Shown one piece after another: positions 1 to 7,703 of a stretch of DNA of 64,000 bases. The notes below the pieces were generated by a model, which was not told the origin of the DNA, ran no database searches, and worked only from the letters and a program-made list of their open reading frames with translations. Position 1 is the stretch's first letter; every line of letters starts with the position of its first letter. The translations under genes were made by a program, and so were the position numbers. The stretch comes from Promethearchaeota archaeon (lineage in GTDB: Archaea > Asgardarchaeota > Lokiarchaeia > Sigyniarchaeales > SOKP01): NCBI GenBank assembly GCA_016839585.1, contig JAEOTZ010000056.1, positions 1 through 64,000 on the forward strand, in the 5' to 3' direction.

Positions 1-531
1 GTTTTTACACAAGTGAGAGCAACTATTCCTTATAGTCGAATTCAAAATATTAACATAGTAAATGGCGTTTTTGACAGAATGTTTAAAACATTTACAGTTA
101 AAATTGAAACTGCTGGATCAACTGCTGCTGCTGCTAGTGCTCAAAAGGGCATCTCGCGGCCAGAGGGATATATCCCAGGTCTCAAAGATCCATATGTCAT
201 CGAAAATAAAATAAAAGAAATGATGACAAAATATTCTGCTGTACCCTCTGGATTAGAAGATAAAATATTCAAACCAGAAGAGCTCGCATTTGATAACTTC
301 ATTAGCTATATTCTCTCAAAAATGAGAGAAGGGGAAAAACTAAAGACATCAATAAAAGAATTGAGAGAGAAGAATAATATGTCAACTGCTCAATTGGCTG
401 AAAAAGTAGGAGTTCCCATTCAAACCATAAATTATTTGGAAGAAGGTAGATATAATCCTAGCTTAACATTAGCATATAAAATTGCTGAAGTATTGAATTG
501 TAGAATCGAAGATCTTTTTAAAATGGTTTAA
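1..531 (+). CDS. PH-domain protein fused to XRE-type HTH (5' partial)
   Basis: The reading frame is open from base 1 and the first codons already encode a conserved domain, so the gene starts upstream of the window and the GTG at 13 is unlikely to be the start. The first ~40 visible residues (TIPYSRIQNINI, then VFDRMF and VKIETAGS) match the C-terminal half of the bacterial PH domain family bPH2 (YdbS/YdbT-like). After a linker rich in Ala and Lys, residues ~110-175 form a Cro/C1-type helix-turn-helix (MSTAQLAEKVGVPIQTINYLEEG). bPH2 proteins are usually membrane-associated, so a membrane-tethered regulator is possible, but the N-terminal part is not visible. The HTH closely resembles that of the next gene. 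Domain assignment is good; function is inferred. Confidence 0.75.
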   Translation, partial: VFTQVRATIPYSRIQNINIVNGVFDRMFKTFTVKIETAGSTAAAASAQKGISRPEGYIPGLKDPYVIENKIKEMMTKYSAVPSGLEDKIFKPEELAFDNFISYILSKMREGEKLKTSIKELREKNNMSTAQLAEKVGVPIQTINYLEEGRYNPSLTLAYKIAEVLNCRIEDLFKMV

Positions 532-614
532 TTTTAAGTTTTTATTTTCTTATTTTATTTTTAATTTAAATATAATATTAAATAGGTTAGTAAACACTGA
601 AATTTAGGAAGAAA

Positions 615-1007
615 TTGATCACAAGGATAAAAGAACTGAGAGATGAGAGAAATCTTAAACAGCAAGAATTAGCTGGCTTAGTAGGTGTTTCTCGTCAAAC
701 TATTTATTTTTTAGAAAAAGGATCATATAATCCTTCCTTAACATTATCTCTAAAAATTGCAGAAATTTTTAATAAAACGATAGAAGAAATTTTCTATTTT
801 GAACCTATAATTAAAGATGTATTAGGATGTAAAACATTAGATGAATTAGATGAATTATCTGAAAAATCGGGAGTTAATACAGAGAGATTAATAAAGTTAA
901 AGGATTTAAATGACGAGCAATTGTCAAATAATTTCAACGAAAAAGAATTGTTCAAGATTGCTCAAGCTATTGGAGAAAGTTTTGATTCTATCTTTATAAG
1001 AGAATAA
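615..1007 (+). CDS. Small XRE-family HTH regulator
   Basis: A 130-residue protein. Residues 1-62 are a Cro/C1-type HTH (LKQQELAGLVGVSRQTIYFLEKG, then NPSLTLSLKIAEIF). The remaining ~65 residues are acidic and helical with no recognised domain, perhaps for dimerisation or ligand sensing. The start is TTG at 615, preceded by AGGA; no ATG precedes the HTH. It lies 84 bp downstream of the PH-HTH gene on the same strand, and the two HTH domains are so alike, including the NPSLTL segment, that they look like a local duplication or a pair recognising related operators. Target unknown. Confidence 0.75.
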   Translation: MITRIKELRDERNLKQQELAGLVGVSRQTIYFLEKGSYNPSLTLSLKIAEIFNKTIEEIFYFEPIIKDVLGCKTLDELDELSEKSGVNTERLIKLKDLNDEQLSNNFNEKELFKIAQAIGESFDSIFIRE

Positions 1008-1012
1008 ATTTC

Positions 1013-2092
1013 TCAATAAGTCTTAACACCATTGCTAGTTTTTATAATAAATGCCTCGCCTCCAGCATACTCGATAGCTTCTATCAATAAATTTTCATTT
1101 TTGGGAAAAAGAGAAAACATTGTTCCTCCAAAACCGGAACCATTAATTTTTGCTCCTAAAGCACCTTTTTCTAAGCAATTAGAGATCATTTCATCGATTT
1201 TTTTTGTAGATATCTTAATATTATTTTTAAGTTCTTCTTGATGTAAATTCAATAAAGTTCCTAATTCTTGGTAAAAATTTTTTGTTTGTTTTTTATTAAA
1301 AATTAAATTTTTAGCTTTTATTGTAAGATCTCGGTTTTTTAAATTTCCAATGATCTTTTCTTGATATTCTTTTTTAAGATTAGGTAAAAATTGGTCTAAT
1401 TCTTCTATAGACGTAGTGTATTGGTTAAAATTTGGCATAATCTCTTTTAAGGCTTCAAATGATTTAATAGCTAATTTTTTCACTTTAAATAAATCTTCTA
1501 CAGTATCTTTTTCTTCCAAGGAGTTTCCTAATACAAAACCTTCAAGCTGACATCTCTTATTTATAAATTTAGGGACAGGGGTTTCAGGTTTTAAATAAAC
1601 CAAATTCCCGTATATAGAAGTAAAATGATCCATCATACCGCCTGCTTCATTAAACTCTTTTACTTCTGTATTATAACCTTCCATTGCTAATTGAAATGGA
1701 TCTAGTTTAAATTTATCTTCACATATTAAATTCAAAAAATATAGCCATGCCATTATAAGAGCAGAAGAACTTGCAACCCCGGCATTAATTGGGATATCTC
1801 CTGTTATTTCTATCTTAAAACCTCTTTTAAATTTGATTCCCTTCCTTAAAAGTTGATTATAAGCACTTCTTAAATAATCTCTCTTTGAATAATATTCTAA
1901 TTCCTTATCATTCAATTCAATTTCTATTTTATCATTTATATCTGGGAGTTCTATAAGAAGTTTCTTAGATGAAATCCTTTCTGCTTTTAAGTAAATATAT
2001 TTTGTAATTGCCATCGAAATTACAGGGTAAAATAAGTAATCTTGATGTTCCCCAAATAAGCAAATTCTGCCAGGAGATTTGATTTGAATCAT
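1013..2092 (-). CDS. GHMP-family sugar kinase (galactokinase-like)
   Basis: This 359-residue protein has the three GHMP kinase motifs in order: the N-terminal galactokinase-type signature PGRICLFGEHQDY (~7-19), the ATP-binding loop PINAGVASSSAL (~102-113) and the C-terminal glycine motif KINGSGFGGT (~315-324). GHMP kinases phosphorylate small metabolites with ATP; the first signature favours sugar-1-kinases (galactokinase, fucose/heptose kinases) over mevalonate or homoserine kinase. The length fits the family. It is convergent with the HTH gene (5 bp apart) and has no sugar-pathway neighbour, so the substrate cannot be told. Starts at ATG. Confidence 0.8.
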   Translation of the reverse strand: MIQIKSPGRICLFGEHQDYLFYPVISMAITKYIYLKAERISSKKLLIELPDINDKIEIELNDKELEYYSKRDYLRSAYNQLLRKGIKFKRGFKIEITGDIPINAGVASSSALIMAWLYFLNLICEDKFKLDPFQLAMEGYNTEVKEFNEAGGMMDHFTSIYGNLVYLKPETPVPKFINKRCQLEGFVLGNSLEEKDTVEDLFKVKKLAIKSFEALKEIMPNFNQYTTSIEELDQFLPNLKKEYQEKIIGNLKNRDLTIKAKNLIFNKKQTKNFYQELGTLLNLHQEELKNNIKISTKKIDEMISNCLEKGALGAKINGSGFGGTMFSLFPKNENLLIEAIEYAGGEAFIIKTSNGVKTY

Positions 2093-2245
2093 TATATAAT
2101 AATATTACTTCATAACAAAATTATGTTACTCTGGTATTACAGAAGTATTATAACTCTTTTTTTTTCACTATTAGATAGATTTTAATGATTCGATGAGAAT
2201 ATTCTCCAAACTTTTTAAATTTTTACAATTAACTGCTTTCAGATT

Positions 2246-3010
2246 ATGATTTGCGATATTGTGATTATTCGGGATGGCTTACCGTTATTATCCAAGAGCT
2301 TTAATGATACTTCTAGTTCACAAACTCTTTTTACTCAAGGAGATAACCTCATTATGGCATCAGGCTTTTTTTCAGCATTAAATTCATTTTCAGATTCCTT
2401 TGAGGATTTAGGAAATATCAGTGAAATAAAATTAGCAAATAATAACCTAAAAGTATCTTTTCTGAGAGATTCAAGCATTCCAAATTTAATATTTTTAGCG
2501 ACATATGATGAAAATTCCAAGGAATTAACAGTTCAAAATGTTTTAAAAAAAATTTCTAAAACATTTTTACAAAAATATAATCATAATCAAATATTAGAGT
2601 GGAGTGGGAGAAAAGATACTTTTAAATCATTTGAGCAGGAAGTTACACGATACATAAATGAAGAGCAAGATAAAATTAAACCAAAGTCTAATCATAACGT
2701 TAATGATGTTCTTAATAGTTTAGGAATTAAGATCGAAGATACTGCAAATTCAATAATTGCTAGGGTTGATGAAATAGAAGAAAAGAATCTTTCGTTACCA
2801 GAATATTATAAACATATACCACGTTTCACAATATCCAAAAAAATTAACCCTAAATTTTACTTAACTGGTGAAACTTCTCATAAAGTTTTCTATCAGATTG
2901 ATGGGAAAAAATCAATTGAATTGATAGCAAAAGAGTTGAGTATCGAACCAGAAAAAGTCTATAATATTTCTAAAAATTTAATAAAATTAGGTTTTATATC
3001 AATATTTTAA
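2246..3010 (+). CDS. Longin-like sensory domain protein with C-terminal winged-helix-like segment
   Basis: A 254-residue protein I cannot name. The N-terminal ~135 residues carry the same pattern as the C-terminus of the 50388-52610 membrane protein: an initial strand with a DG turn (IVIIRDGLPLLSKSF), a helix (ASGFFSALNSFSDSF), a strand pair, and a helix ending in KYxxxxxEWSG. That layout suggests a longin- or roadblock-like fold, common in Asgard proteins and often linked to small GTPases. Residues ~170-254 end in a short helical winged-helix-like segment (SIELIAKELSIEPEKVYNISKNL). Divergent from the GHMP kinase with ~150 bp between. The fold is inferred from pattern only. Confidence 0.5.
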   Translation: MICDIVIIRDGLPLLSKSFNDTSSSQTLFTQGDNLIMASGFFSALNSFSDSFEDLGNISEIKLANNNLKVSFLRDSSIPNLIFLATYDENSKELTVQNVLKKISKTFLQKYNHNQILEWSGRKDTFKSFEQEVTRYINEEQDKIKPKSNHNVNDVLNSLGIKIEDTANSIIARVDEIEEKNLSLPEYYKHIPRFTISKKINPKFYLTGETSHKVFYQIDGKKSIELIAKELSIEPEKVYNISKNLIKLGFISIF

Positions 3011-3039
3011 AGAGATTAATCCATTAATTTGTATTTTAA

Positions 3040-3348
3040 TTATTGCTTATGTTTTCTTCTCTCTTGTTGCTTTTTTCTTCTCTTTTCTGCTTCTTGTATA
3101 TCCTCTTCCAATTGTTCTAATCTTGCTGAATCTTTACCAGTAAATTTAAATTCACCATAAATCTTACTTTCTTCTTTTTGACCAGATTTAGAAATTTTTT
3201 CAAAAGATATTGTAATAGGTTTATCTTGTTTAAGAGCTAAATTAATAAAATTAATAAAACCAATATGTTTACTGGGTGCTATGTTAAATTTCAAGCAAAT
3301 TTCTTTATTTTTCTTAGTTCTTGTTTTTAGGGTTAAACGTAATTTCAA
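3040..3348 (-). CDS. Hypothetical basic protein with charged C-terminal helix
   Basis: A 102-residue protein not recognised. The first ~65 residues look like a small beta-rich domain with many Lys. Residues ~75-102 form a highly charged helix (LEQLEEDIQEAEKRRKKQQ) ending in Arg/Lys/His, which could bind nucleic acid or form a coiled coil. It is convergent with the longin-like gene (29 bp) and starts at ATG. A real but uncharacterised gene is likely from its strand-consistent composition and length. Confidence 0.5.
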   Translation of the reverse strand: MKLRLTLKTRTKKNKEICLKFNIAPSKHIGFINFINLALKQDKPITISFEKISKSGQKEESKIYGEFKFTGKDSARLEQLEEDIQEAEKRRKKQQERRKHKQ

Positions 3349-3541
3349 GAATTCCCACTTTTTATTAAAAATTTAAATTAATTATATATTTTAAAAGTAC
3401 CAAAATAAAAAAATTATATTATAATCATAATTTCGAATATAATAATATTTTAAATCAAAAAATCAATATTAAGATATTTAAATGCGAATTTCAAATATTT
3501 AGTATATTAAAAACTTCAAAAAAACAAGAAAATTTGATAAA

Positions 3542-4165
3542 ATGCCTTCGAAATTTAGGATACGATATATTTTTCACCCTTTAGTTGAGATTCTCGCTAA
3601 ATGCTTCATTAAAATTGGTATCACACCAAATTTAGCAACAATTTTTATGTTCTTTTTTGCTATACTTAGTGCAATTTCTCTTATATTATTCTCTAGTCTT
3701 TTGTTTTTTGCAATTTTTATATTTATTACCGGGATTATGGATGGAATTGACGGTACTATTGCTAGATTAACAGGAAAAAGCTCATCATTTGGTGGTTTTT
3801 TCGATTCTATTATGGACAGATTTTCAGAATTTATAATTTTTTTGGGGCTTATGGTTTTTTGTTGGGATAAGACGCTTTGGAATCTTTTTGATATGAAATT
3901 AATAGTAACTATAGCTTTTTTAGGTTCAATTATGATTAGTTATATTAGAGCAAGAGCTTACGTATTTTTTAAGGGAGATTTTGATATTGGGTTAATGGCC
4001 AGATCAGAAAGACTATTTTATATTTTTATAACAATGCTAATCGCTTTTTTTTTTGGATTTATGAACGAGCTTCTTTTTGTTTTTATGTGGCTTGTAATTG
4101 GAACAGCAATATTTAGATTTGTAAAAATTAATAAACAAATAAAAAAAGAAGTAAATGAACAATAA
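3542..4165 (+). CDS. CDP-alcohol phosphatidyltransferase family membrane enzyme
   Basis: The protein (207 aa) contains the full CDP-alcohol phosphotransferase signature DG-x2-AR-x8-G-x3-D-x3-D, seen as DGIDGTIAR followed by GGFFDSIMDR (~residues 61-90). The rest is about six membrane helices. In archaea this family attaches inositol-phosphate, glycerol-phosphate or serine head groups to CDP-archaeol, as in archaetidylinositol phosphate synthase. The head group here cannot be decided by eye. It stands alone on the plus strand, with an AT-rich 190-bp upstream region. Confidence 0.85.
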   Translation: MPSKFRIRYIFHPLVEILAKCFIKIGITPNLATIFMFFFAILSAISLILFSSLLFFAIFIFITGIMDGIDGTIARLTGKSSSFGGFFDSIMDRFSEFIIFLGLMVFCWDKTLWNLFDMKLIVTIAFLGSIMISYIRARAYVFFKGDFDIGLMARSERLFYIFITMLIAFFFGFMNELLFVFMWLVIGTAIFRFVKINKQIKKEVNEQ

Positions 4166-4174
4166 GTAATTATA

Positions 4175-4885
4175 TTATTCTTTTATTAATTCAATTCTTA
4201 CTCTATCACCATCATGTAAATTCAATATATCTCTTAAATAAGGTTCTGCCAAGATCTCAACAATATTTTTCTTATGGTGTGTTCTTTTAATTTTTAATAC
4301 TGCTGCATTTACCTTTTTTTCTTGATTATCTAAACGAGAGACAAAACAATAATGACAATCAACTGAACCGAAAGTTCGTCCCTCCTCGACATCTTTAAAT
4401 CCATCGATTTTAACAGGGATTCGATTTTTTAAATTTTCCATTAATAATTCATAGTTAAGATCGCTTAATTGGAGATTTAATGTTCCAAAAAAAGGAATAA
4501 ATCTTAGCTTTTCCTGAAACTGCTTAAGATAGTTTTTAATTTTGACATAATAATGACCCTCTCCTATCCCAGTAGTAACCTCCCCTACAATTAAAATACT
4601 TTCTAGAATTTGTTTCAAACTTTTATACATTGCAAGTATTGCATCAGCACCTTTTTTAGTTATTCTTATTATTTGCTCTTTTGCTTCAATCTTCCTCTCA
4701 ATCCATCCAATTTCTTCTAAGGTATTAATCCTTCTTGATGCTGTTTGTTGAGATAAGTTTAAAACCTTTCCAAACTCAACACTACTAATATGAATTGCTT
4801 TCTGGCTCCCAATGTTTTGAGATAGGTGATAAAGAGCAAACCAATTTGCATAGTTATCTGGTGTAATTTCCTTTTCTTTTGACAT
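4175..4885 (-). CDS. rbkR: Bifunctional riboflavin kinase / transcriptional regulator (RbkR type)
   Basis: A 236-residue two-domain protein. Residues ~10-85 are a MarR-like winged helix (SQQTASRRINTLEEIGWIERK). Residues ~100-236 match archaeal CTP-dependent riboflavin kinase, with GEGHYYVKI, PFFGTLNLQL and the family motif RTFGSVDCHYC. The kinase makes FMN from riboflavin using CTP. Proteins of this two-domain type are known archaeal regulators of riboflavin genes. It follows the FAD synthase gene by 9 bp on the same strand, so FMN and FAD formation are encoded together, probably with feedback through the HTH. No operator was identified. Confidence 0.88.
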   Translation of the reverse strand: MSKEKEITPDNYANWFALYHLSQNIGSQKAIHISSVEFGKVLNLSQQTASRRINTLEEIGWIERKIEAKEQIIRITKKGADAILAMYKSLKQILESILIVGEVTTGIGEGHYYVKIKNYLKQFQEKLRFIPFFGTLNLQLSDLNYELLMENLKNRIPVKIDGFKDVEEGRTFGSVDCHYCFVSRLDNQEKKVNAAVLKIKRTHHKKNIVEILAEPYLRDILNLHDGDRVRIELIKE

Positions 4886-4894
4886 AATATCTTT

Positions 4895-5341
4895 TTACGA
4901 TTGGTTCTTCTTATATTTTTCAATTATTTTCTTTTTAATAAGACTAGAGCTATGTAATTTGAATTTATCATAATAATTTTCTAATCTTCTTACCTCTATA
5001 TGCTTCAATCCTTTCATATTAAGAGCATTTTGAAGTTTTTGAGCGCTAAATTTTTGATCAGGTCCTAAAAGTATAATATCTGGATTTATCTCTTCAACTG
5101 TTCTAAGCGTATCATTATCATGCCTTCCTAATTTTACATCTTTAACATTTTTTATACTTTTCATCACTTCATATCTTTGTTGTTCAGGCACAATTGGAGC
5201 TTCTCCAGAATACATTTCCCTATTTTTGTCAGTAGCTATTACAATATATACATCACCTAATTTTGCCGCTTCATTTATCAGAAAAATATGTCCCGGATGC
5301 AAAATATCGAACGTTCCAGCCACTAAGATTTTTTTTTCCAT
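4895..5341 (-). CDS. ribL: FAD synthase, archaeal cytidylyltransferase type
   Basis: A 148-residue nucleotidyltransferase with the HxGH motif (TFDILHPGHIFL, ~10-21) and a C-terminal serine-rich nucleotide-binding segment (HSSSLIKKKI) equivalent to the ISSTxI motif. Length and composition match archaeal RibL, which transfers AMP from ATP to FMN to make FAD. The adjacent riboflavin kinase supports this over glycerol-3-phosphate cytidylyltransferase, which has a similar fold. It lies 34 bp downstream of the SepRS gene and 9 bp upstream of rbkR, all on the minus strand. Confidence 0.85.
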   Translation of the reverse strand: MEKKILVAGTFDILHPGHIFLINEAAKLGDVYIVIATDKNREMYSGEAPIVPEQQRYEVMKSIKNVKDVKLGRHDNDTLRTVEEINPDIILLGPDQKFSAQKLQNALNMKGLKHIEVRRLENYYDKFKLHSSSLIKKKIIEKYKKNQS

Positions 5342-5375
5342 CTAATTTCAATTAATTATTTATTTTATTAATCTA

Positions 5376-6935
5376 TTATTCTTTAACTTTAAATGAAAGA
5401 CCAATAAAAACCGGTCCTCTTACATCAATCTTTTTTTGTTTTGAATGAATGAACTCTAGAATAATTTCATCAATTTCAATATTGATTTCTGAAGCTCTAT
5501 AACACATCTTTACTCTATGTTCATAATTATATTTGTTTTGATCAAACAGGATTTCTATATTATAAGCCATTTCTGAAGCAATTCCTTCTAGATAAGTCAT
5601 TCCAGTATCAATACCTTCAGCGGGACTCTCTTCTTGAGATAACCCTAAAATGTTCCCCTCTTTTACCCAGATTTTATTTAAACATGCTGGACCAAGAAGT
5701 TTAACACCTTTATCTTTTTCCCAAATAATTACTTCAATAGTTCGATCCCTAATAATACCCTCCCATGCTTTAATTTCAACCGGCGCAGAATCATCTTTAT
5801 GATTAATTGCGGCCTTGATTATAGCATTTTTAATTTCAATTCCTTTTTCGGTAAATGGAATCTTTTTATATTTGATTCCTTTACTAATTTGATCATCGGA
5901 AAAGGAAATATCTTCAAAAAAATAGGGATAAACTATTTTTCTAATATCTTCAATTTCAGTTTTTATCATGCAAATTCTTTCTACTCCAAAACCAATATTA
6001 AAAACAGGATATTCAATCATATATTGAGAAAGGCTAACAGGGCTATAAAAACCTCCGTCTCCAATTTCTATCCATTCTTTTGTTTTTGGATGTTCAACAA
6101 AAATTTCAAATTCTGTTTGTGGAGCATAATATTTTGAAGTAGCTTTTTTAATTTCAGTCCTACTATTTTTAAAGCCAATTTCTTCACAAATTTCTGAAGC
6201 AATCCTTTGACAATCTTCTAGAGAAATCTCTTCAGCCATAATTACAATTGATAGAGTATTAGAACAATACAAATGAGTTGCATCAATTTTCTGTTCTCTT
6301 CTAAATTTTGGAGCTATTGTAAAATATTGTAAGGGTAATCTTTTTTTTCTAATTAAATTACCCAATACTTTAAACCATAATGCTGTTGTATGACTTCTTA
6401 AAGTTGTTTTTGTAGGTTTAGGTTTTAACTGTTTTAATTCAGGAAATATTTTATCAATTATTTCAGAAGCTTCATTTTCTTTAAAATTTAATTTATTGAT
6501 AAAAATTTCAATGAAATCATCAGCTTCTATCTTACCTTTTTTGTAATCTCTAAATATTTGTTTTAAAGAATCAATATCATTAAAATTAGGTACTACATCT
6601 CGAATTTTCTTGATTTTTTCTTTAGAAATACCTATATCAGGACGTGGAAGCCCAGCTAAATAAAATAACCTATCAAGAATTAAAGCTGCTTCTGGACCAT
6701 ACTGTTTATAGATTTCCTCTTCTTCAACAAACATAGGAAGGATTAATTCTTCAAATCCTAGAGATATCATCTTTACTCTAGCATCAGAGATAAAATCATT
6801 TACAATATGAGATTTCCCCTTCTTTTCTAAATTGAAATACTTTCCTTTCAGTTTTAAGAGGTTTTTTGAATCTAGCCATACTTTTTCATAATTAACCATA
6901 CTTTCTCGTTTGATCTTTTCAAAATTAAAAGGCAT
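5376..6935 (-). CDS. sepS: O-phosphoserine--tRNA(Cys) ligase (SepRS)
   Basis: A 519-residue class II aminoacyl-tRNA synthetase matching SepRS along its length. It has the N-terminal start (FEKIKRE), the region around EEIYKQYGPEAALILDR, class II motif 2 (APKFRREQKIDATH) and motif 3 (NIGFGVERICMI), then the long SepRS-specific C-terminal domain. SepRS charges tRNA(Cys) with O-phosphoserine; SepCysS then converts it to Cys-tRNA(Cys). Neither SepCysS nor a normal CysRS is in this window. The gene is flanked by translin and the FAD synthase gene on the same strand, with gaps of 32-34 bp, consistent with co-transcription. Confidence 0.9.
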   Translation of the reverse strand: MPFNFEKIKRESMVNYEKVWLDSKNLLKLKGKYFNLEKKGKSHIVNDFISDARVKMISLGFEELILPMFVEEEEIYKQYGPEAALILDRLFYLAGLPRPDIGISKEKIKKIRDVVPNFNDIDSLKQIFRDYKKGKIEADDFIEIFINKLNFKENEASEIIDKIFPELKQLKPKPTKTTLRSHTTALWFKVLGNLIRKKRLPLQYFTIAPKFRREQKIDATHLYCSNTLSIVIMAEEISLEDCQRIASEICEEIGFKNSRTEIKKATSKYYAPQTEFEIFVEHPKTKEWIEIGDGGFYSPVSLSQYMIEYPVFNIGFGVERICMIKTEIEDIRKIVYPYFFEDISFSDDQISKGIKYKKIPFTEKGIEIKNAIIKAAINHKDDSAPVEIKAWEGIIRDRTIEVIIWEKDKGVKLLGPACLNKIWVKEGNILGLSQEESPAEGIDTGMTYLEGIASEMAYNIEILFDQNKYNYEHRVKMCYRASEINIEIDEIILEFIHSKQKKIDVRGPVFIGLSFKVKE

Positions 6936-6967
6936 TTTTAATCTTCATTAAATTAATTATGAAAGGA

Positions 6968-7588
6968 TTAATCCTCCTTTACATTATCTTCGATACATCT
7001 TTTAAGATCATTCATCTGAAGAGATATTGATATATCTCCTCTAGTTTTTTCAATAATCAATCTTGCTCGATCAGTTTTTTGCCTTAGATCTTGTATTAAT
7101 CCTGAAGGGTAATCGAGTGAAAACAAATTAGAATAAATATCATCCATACTTTCTAATATTTCATTGAGATCTTTCACTTGGGAATCTCTTATGTTATCTA
7201 GTGCATATCTCCGTAGTTCTCCTATAACATCAGCTAACCCTAAAGCAAAATTTAATGGATCGATTTTCATTTCGTGAGGAATAGGGAGATTTTTTTTTAA
7301 GATAATTGAATAAAATGAAACTGCTTCTGCGTATTCTTGTTCAGGTGTTTTCAAGTATTTATAAAAAATACCAGGATTTTTATTAACCAGTGATACCAGT
7401 TTCTCATGATTATTTTTTACTGATTGCATTTTTATTTCATATTGATCAAATTCTTTCCTATGGATAGATTTTATCGCAATACTACAGTCTCGAATTATTA
7501 TTCGAGATATTTTTAAAATCTCTTCTCTATCGAGATCTAATTTGTCTAATGATTCAGTTAATTCTGAAAAAATATTTTTAAGAGTCAT
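6968..7588 (-). CDS. Translin-family protein
   Basis: This 206-residue all-helical protein carries the translin/TRAX signature: GLADVIGELRRYALDN (~115-130) and a C-terminal LRQKTDRARLIIEKTRGDI. Translin proteins form octameric barrels that bind RNA or single-stranded DNA; with TRAX, eukaryotic complexes (C3PO) are nucleases. I see no TRAX-like partner in the window. The gene lies 32 bp upstream of sepS and is divergent from thrS across a 115-bp promoter region. Starts at ATG. Family call is good; cellular role in archaea is not established from sequence. Confidence 0.8.
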   Translation of the reverse strand: MTLKNIFSELTESLDKLDLDREEILKISRIIIRDCSIAIKSIHRKEFDQYEIKMQSVKNNHEKLVSLVNKNPGIFYKYLKTPEQEYAEAVSFYSIILKKNLPIPHEMKIDPLNFALGLADVIGELRRYALDNIRDSQVKDLNEILESMDDIYSNLFSLDYPSGLIQDLRQKTDRARLIIEKTRGDISISLQMNDLKRCIEDNVKED

Positions 7589-7635
7589 CCTTATAGATAA
7601 TTATTTTAGTAATAATTCATTTGAATTTTAAATGT

Positions 7636-7695
7636 AATTATATATCAAAAGTAAGTAAAATATTTAGGATTTTTCATTAAAGACTTAGTAGGAGG
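7636..7695 (+). promoter_or_regulatory. TATA-like element and Shine-Dalgarno for thrS
   Basis: AATTATATATC at 7636-7646 is a good archaeal TATA-box candidate. A strong GGAGG at 7691-7695 lies 8 bases before the ATG of the ThrRS gene. The region also separates the divergent translin-sepS group. Confidence 0.45.
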
Positions 7696-7703
7696 AAAAA
7701 TAA

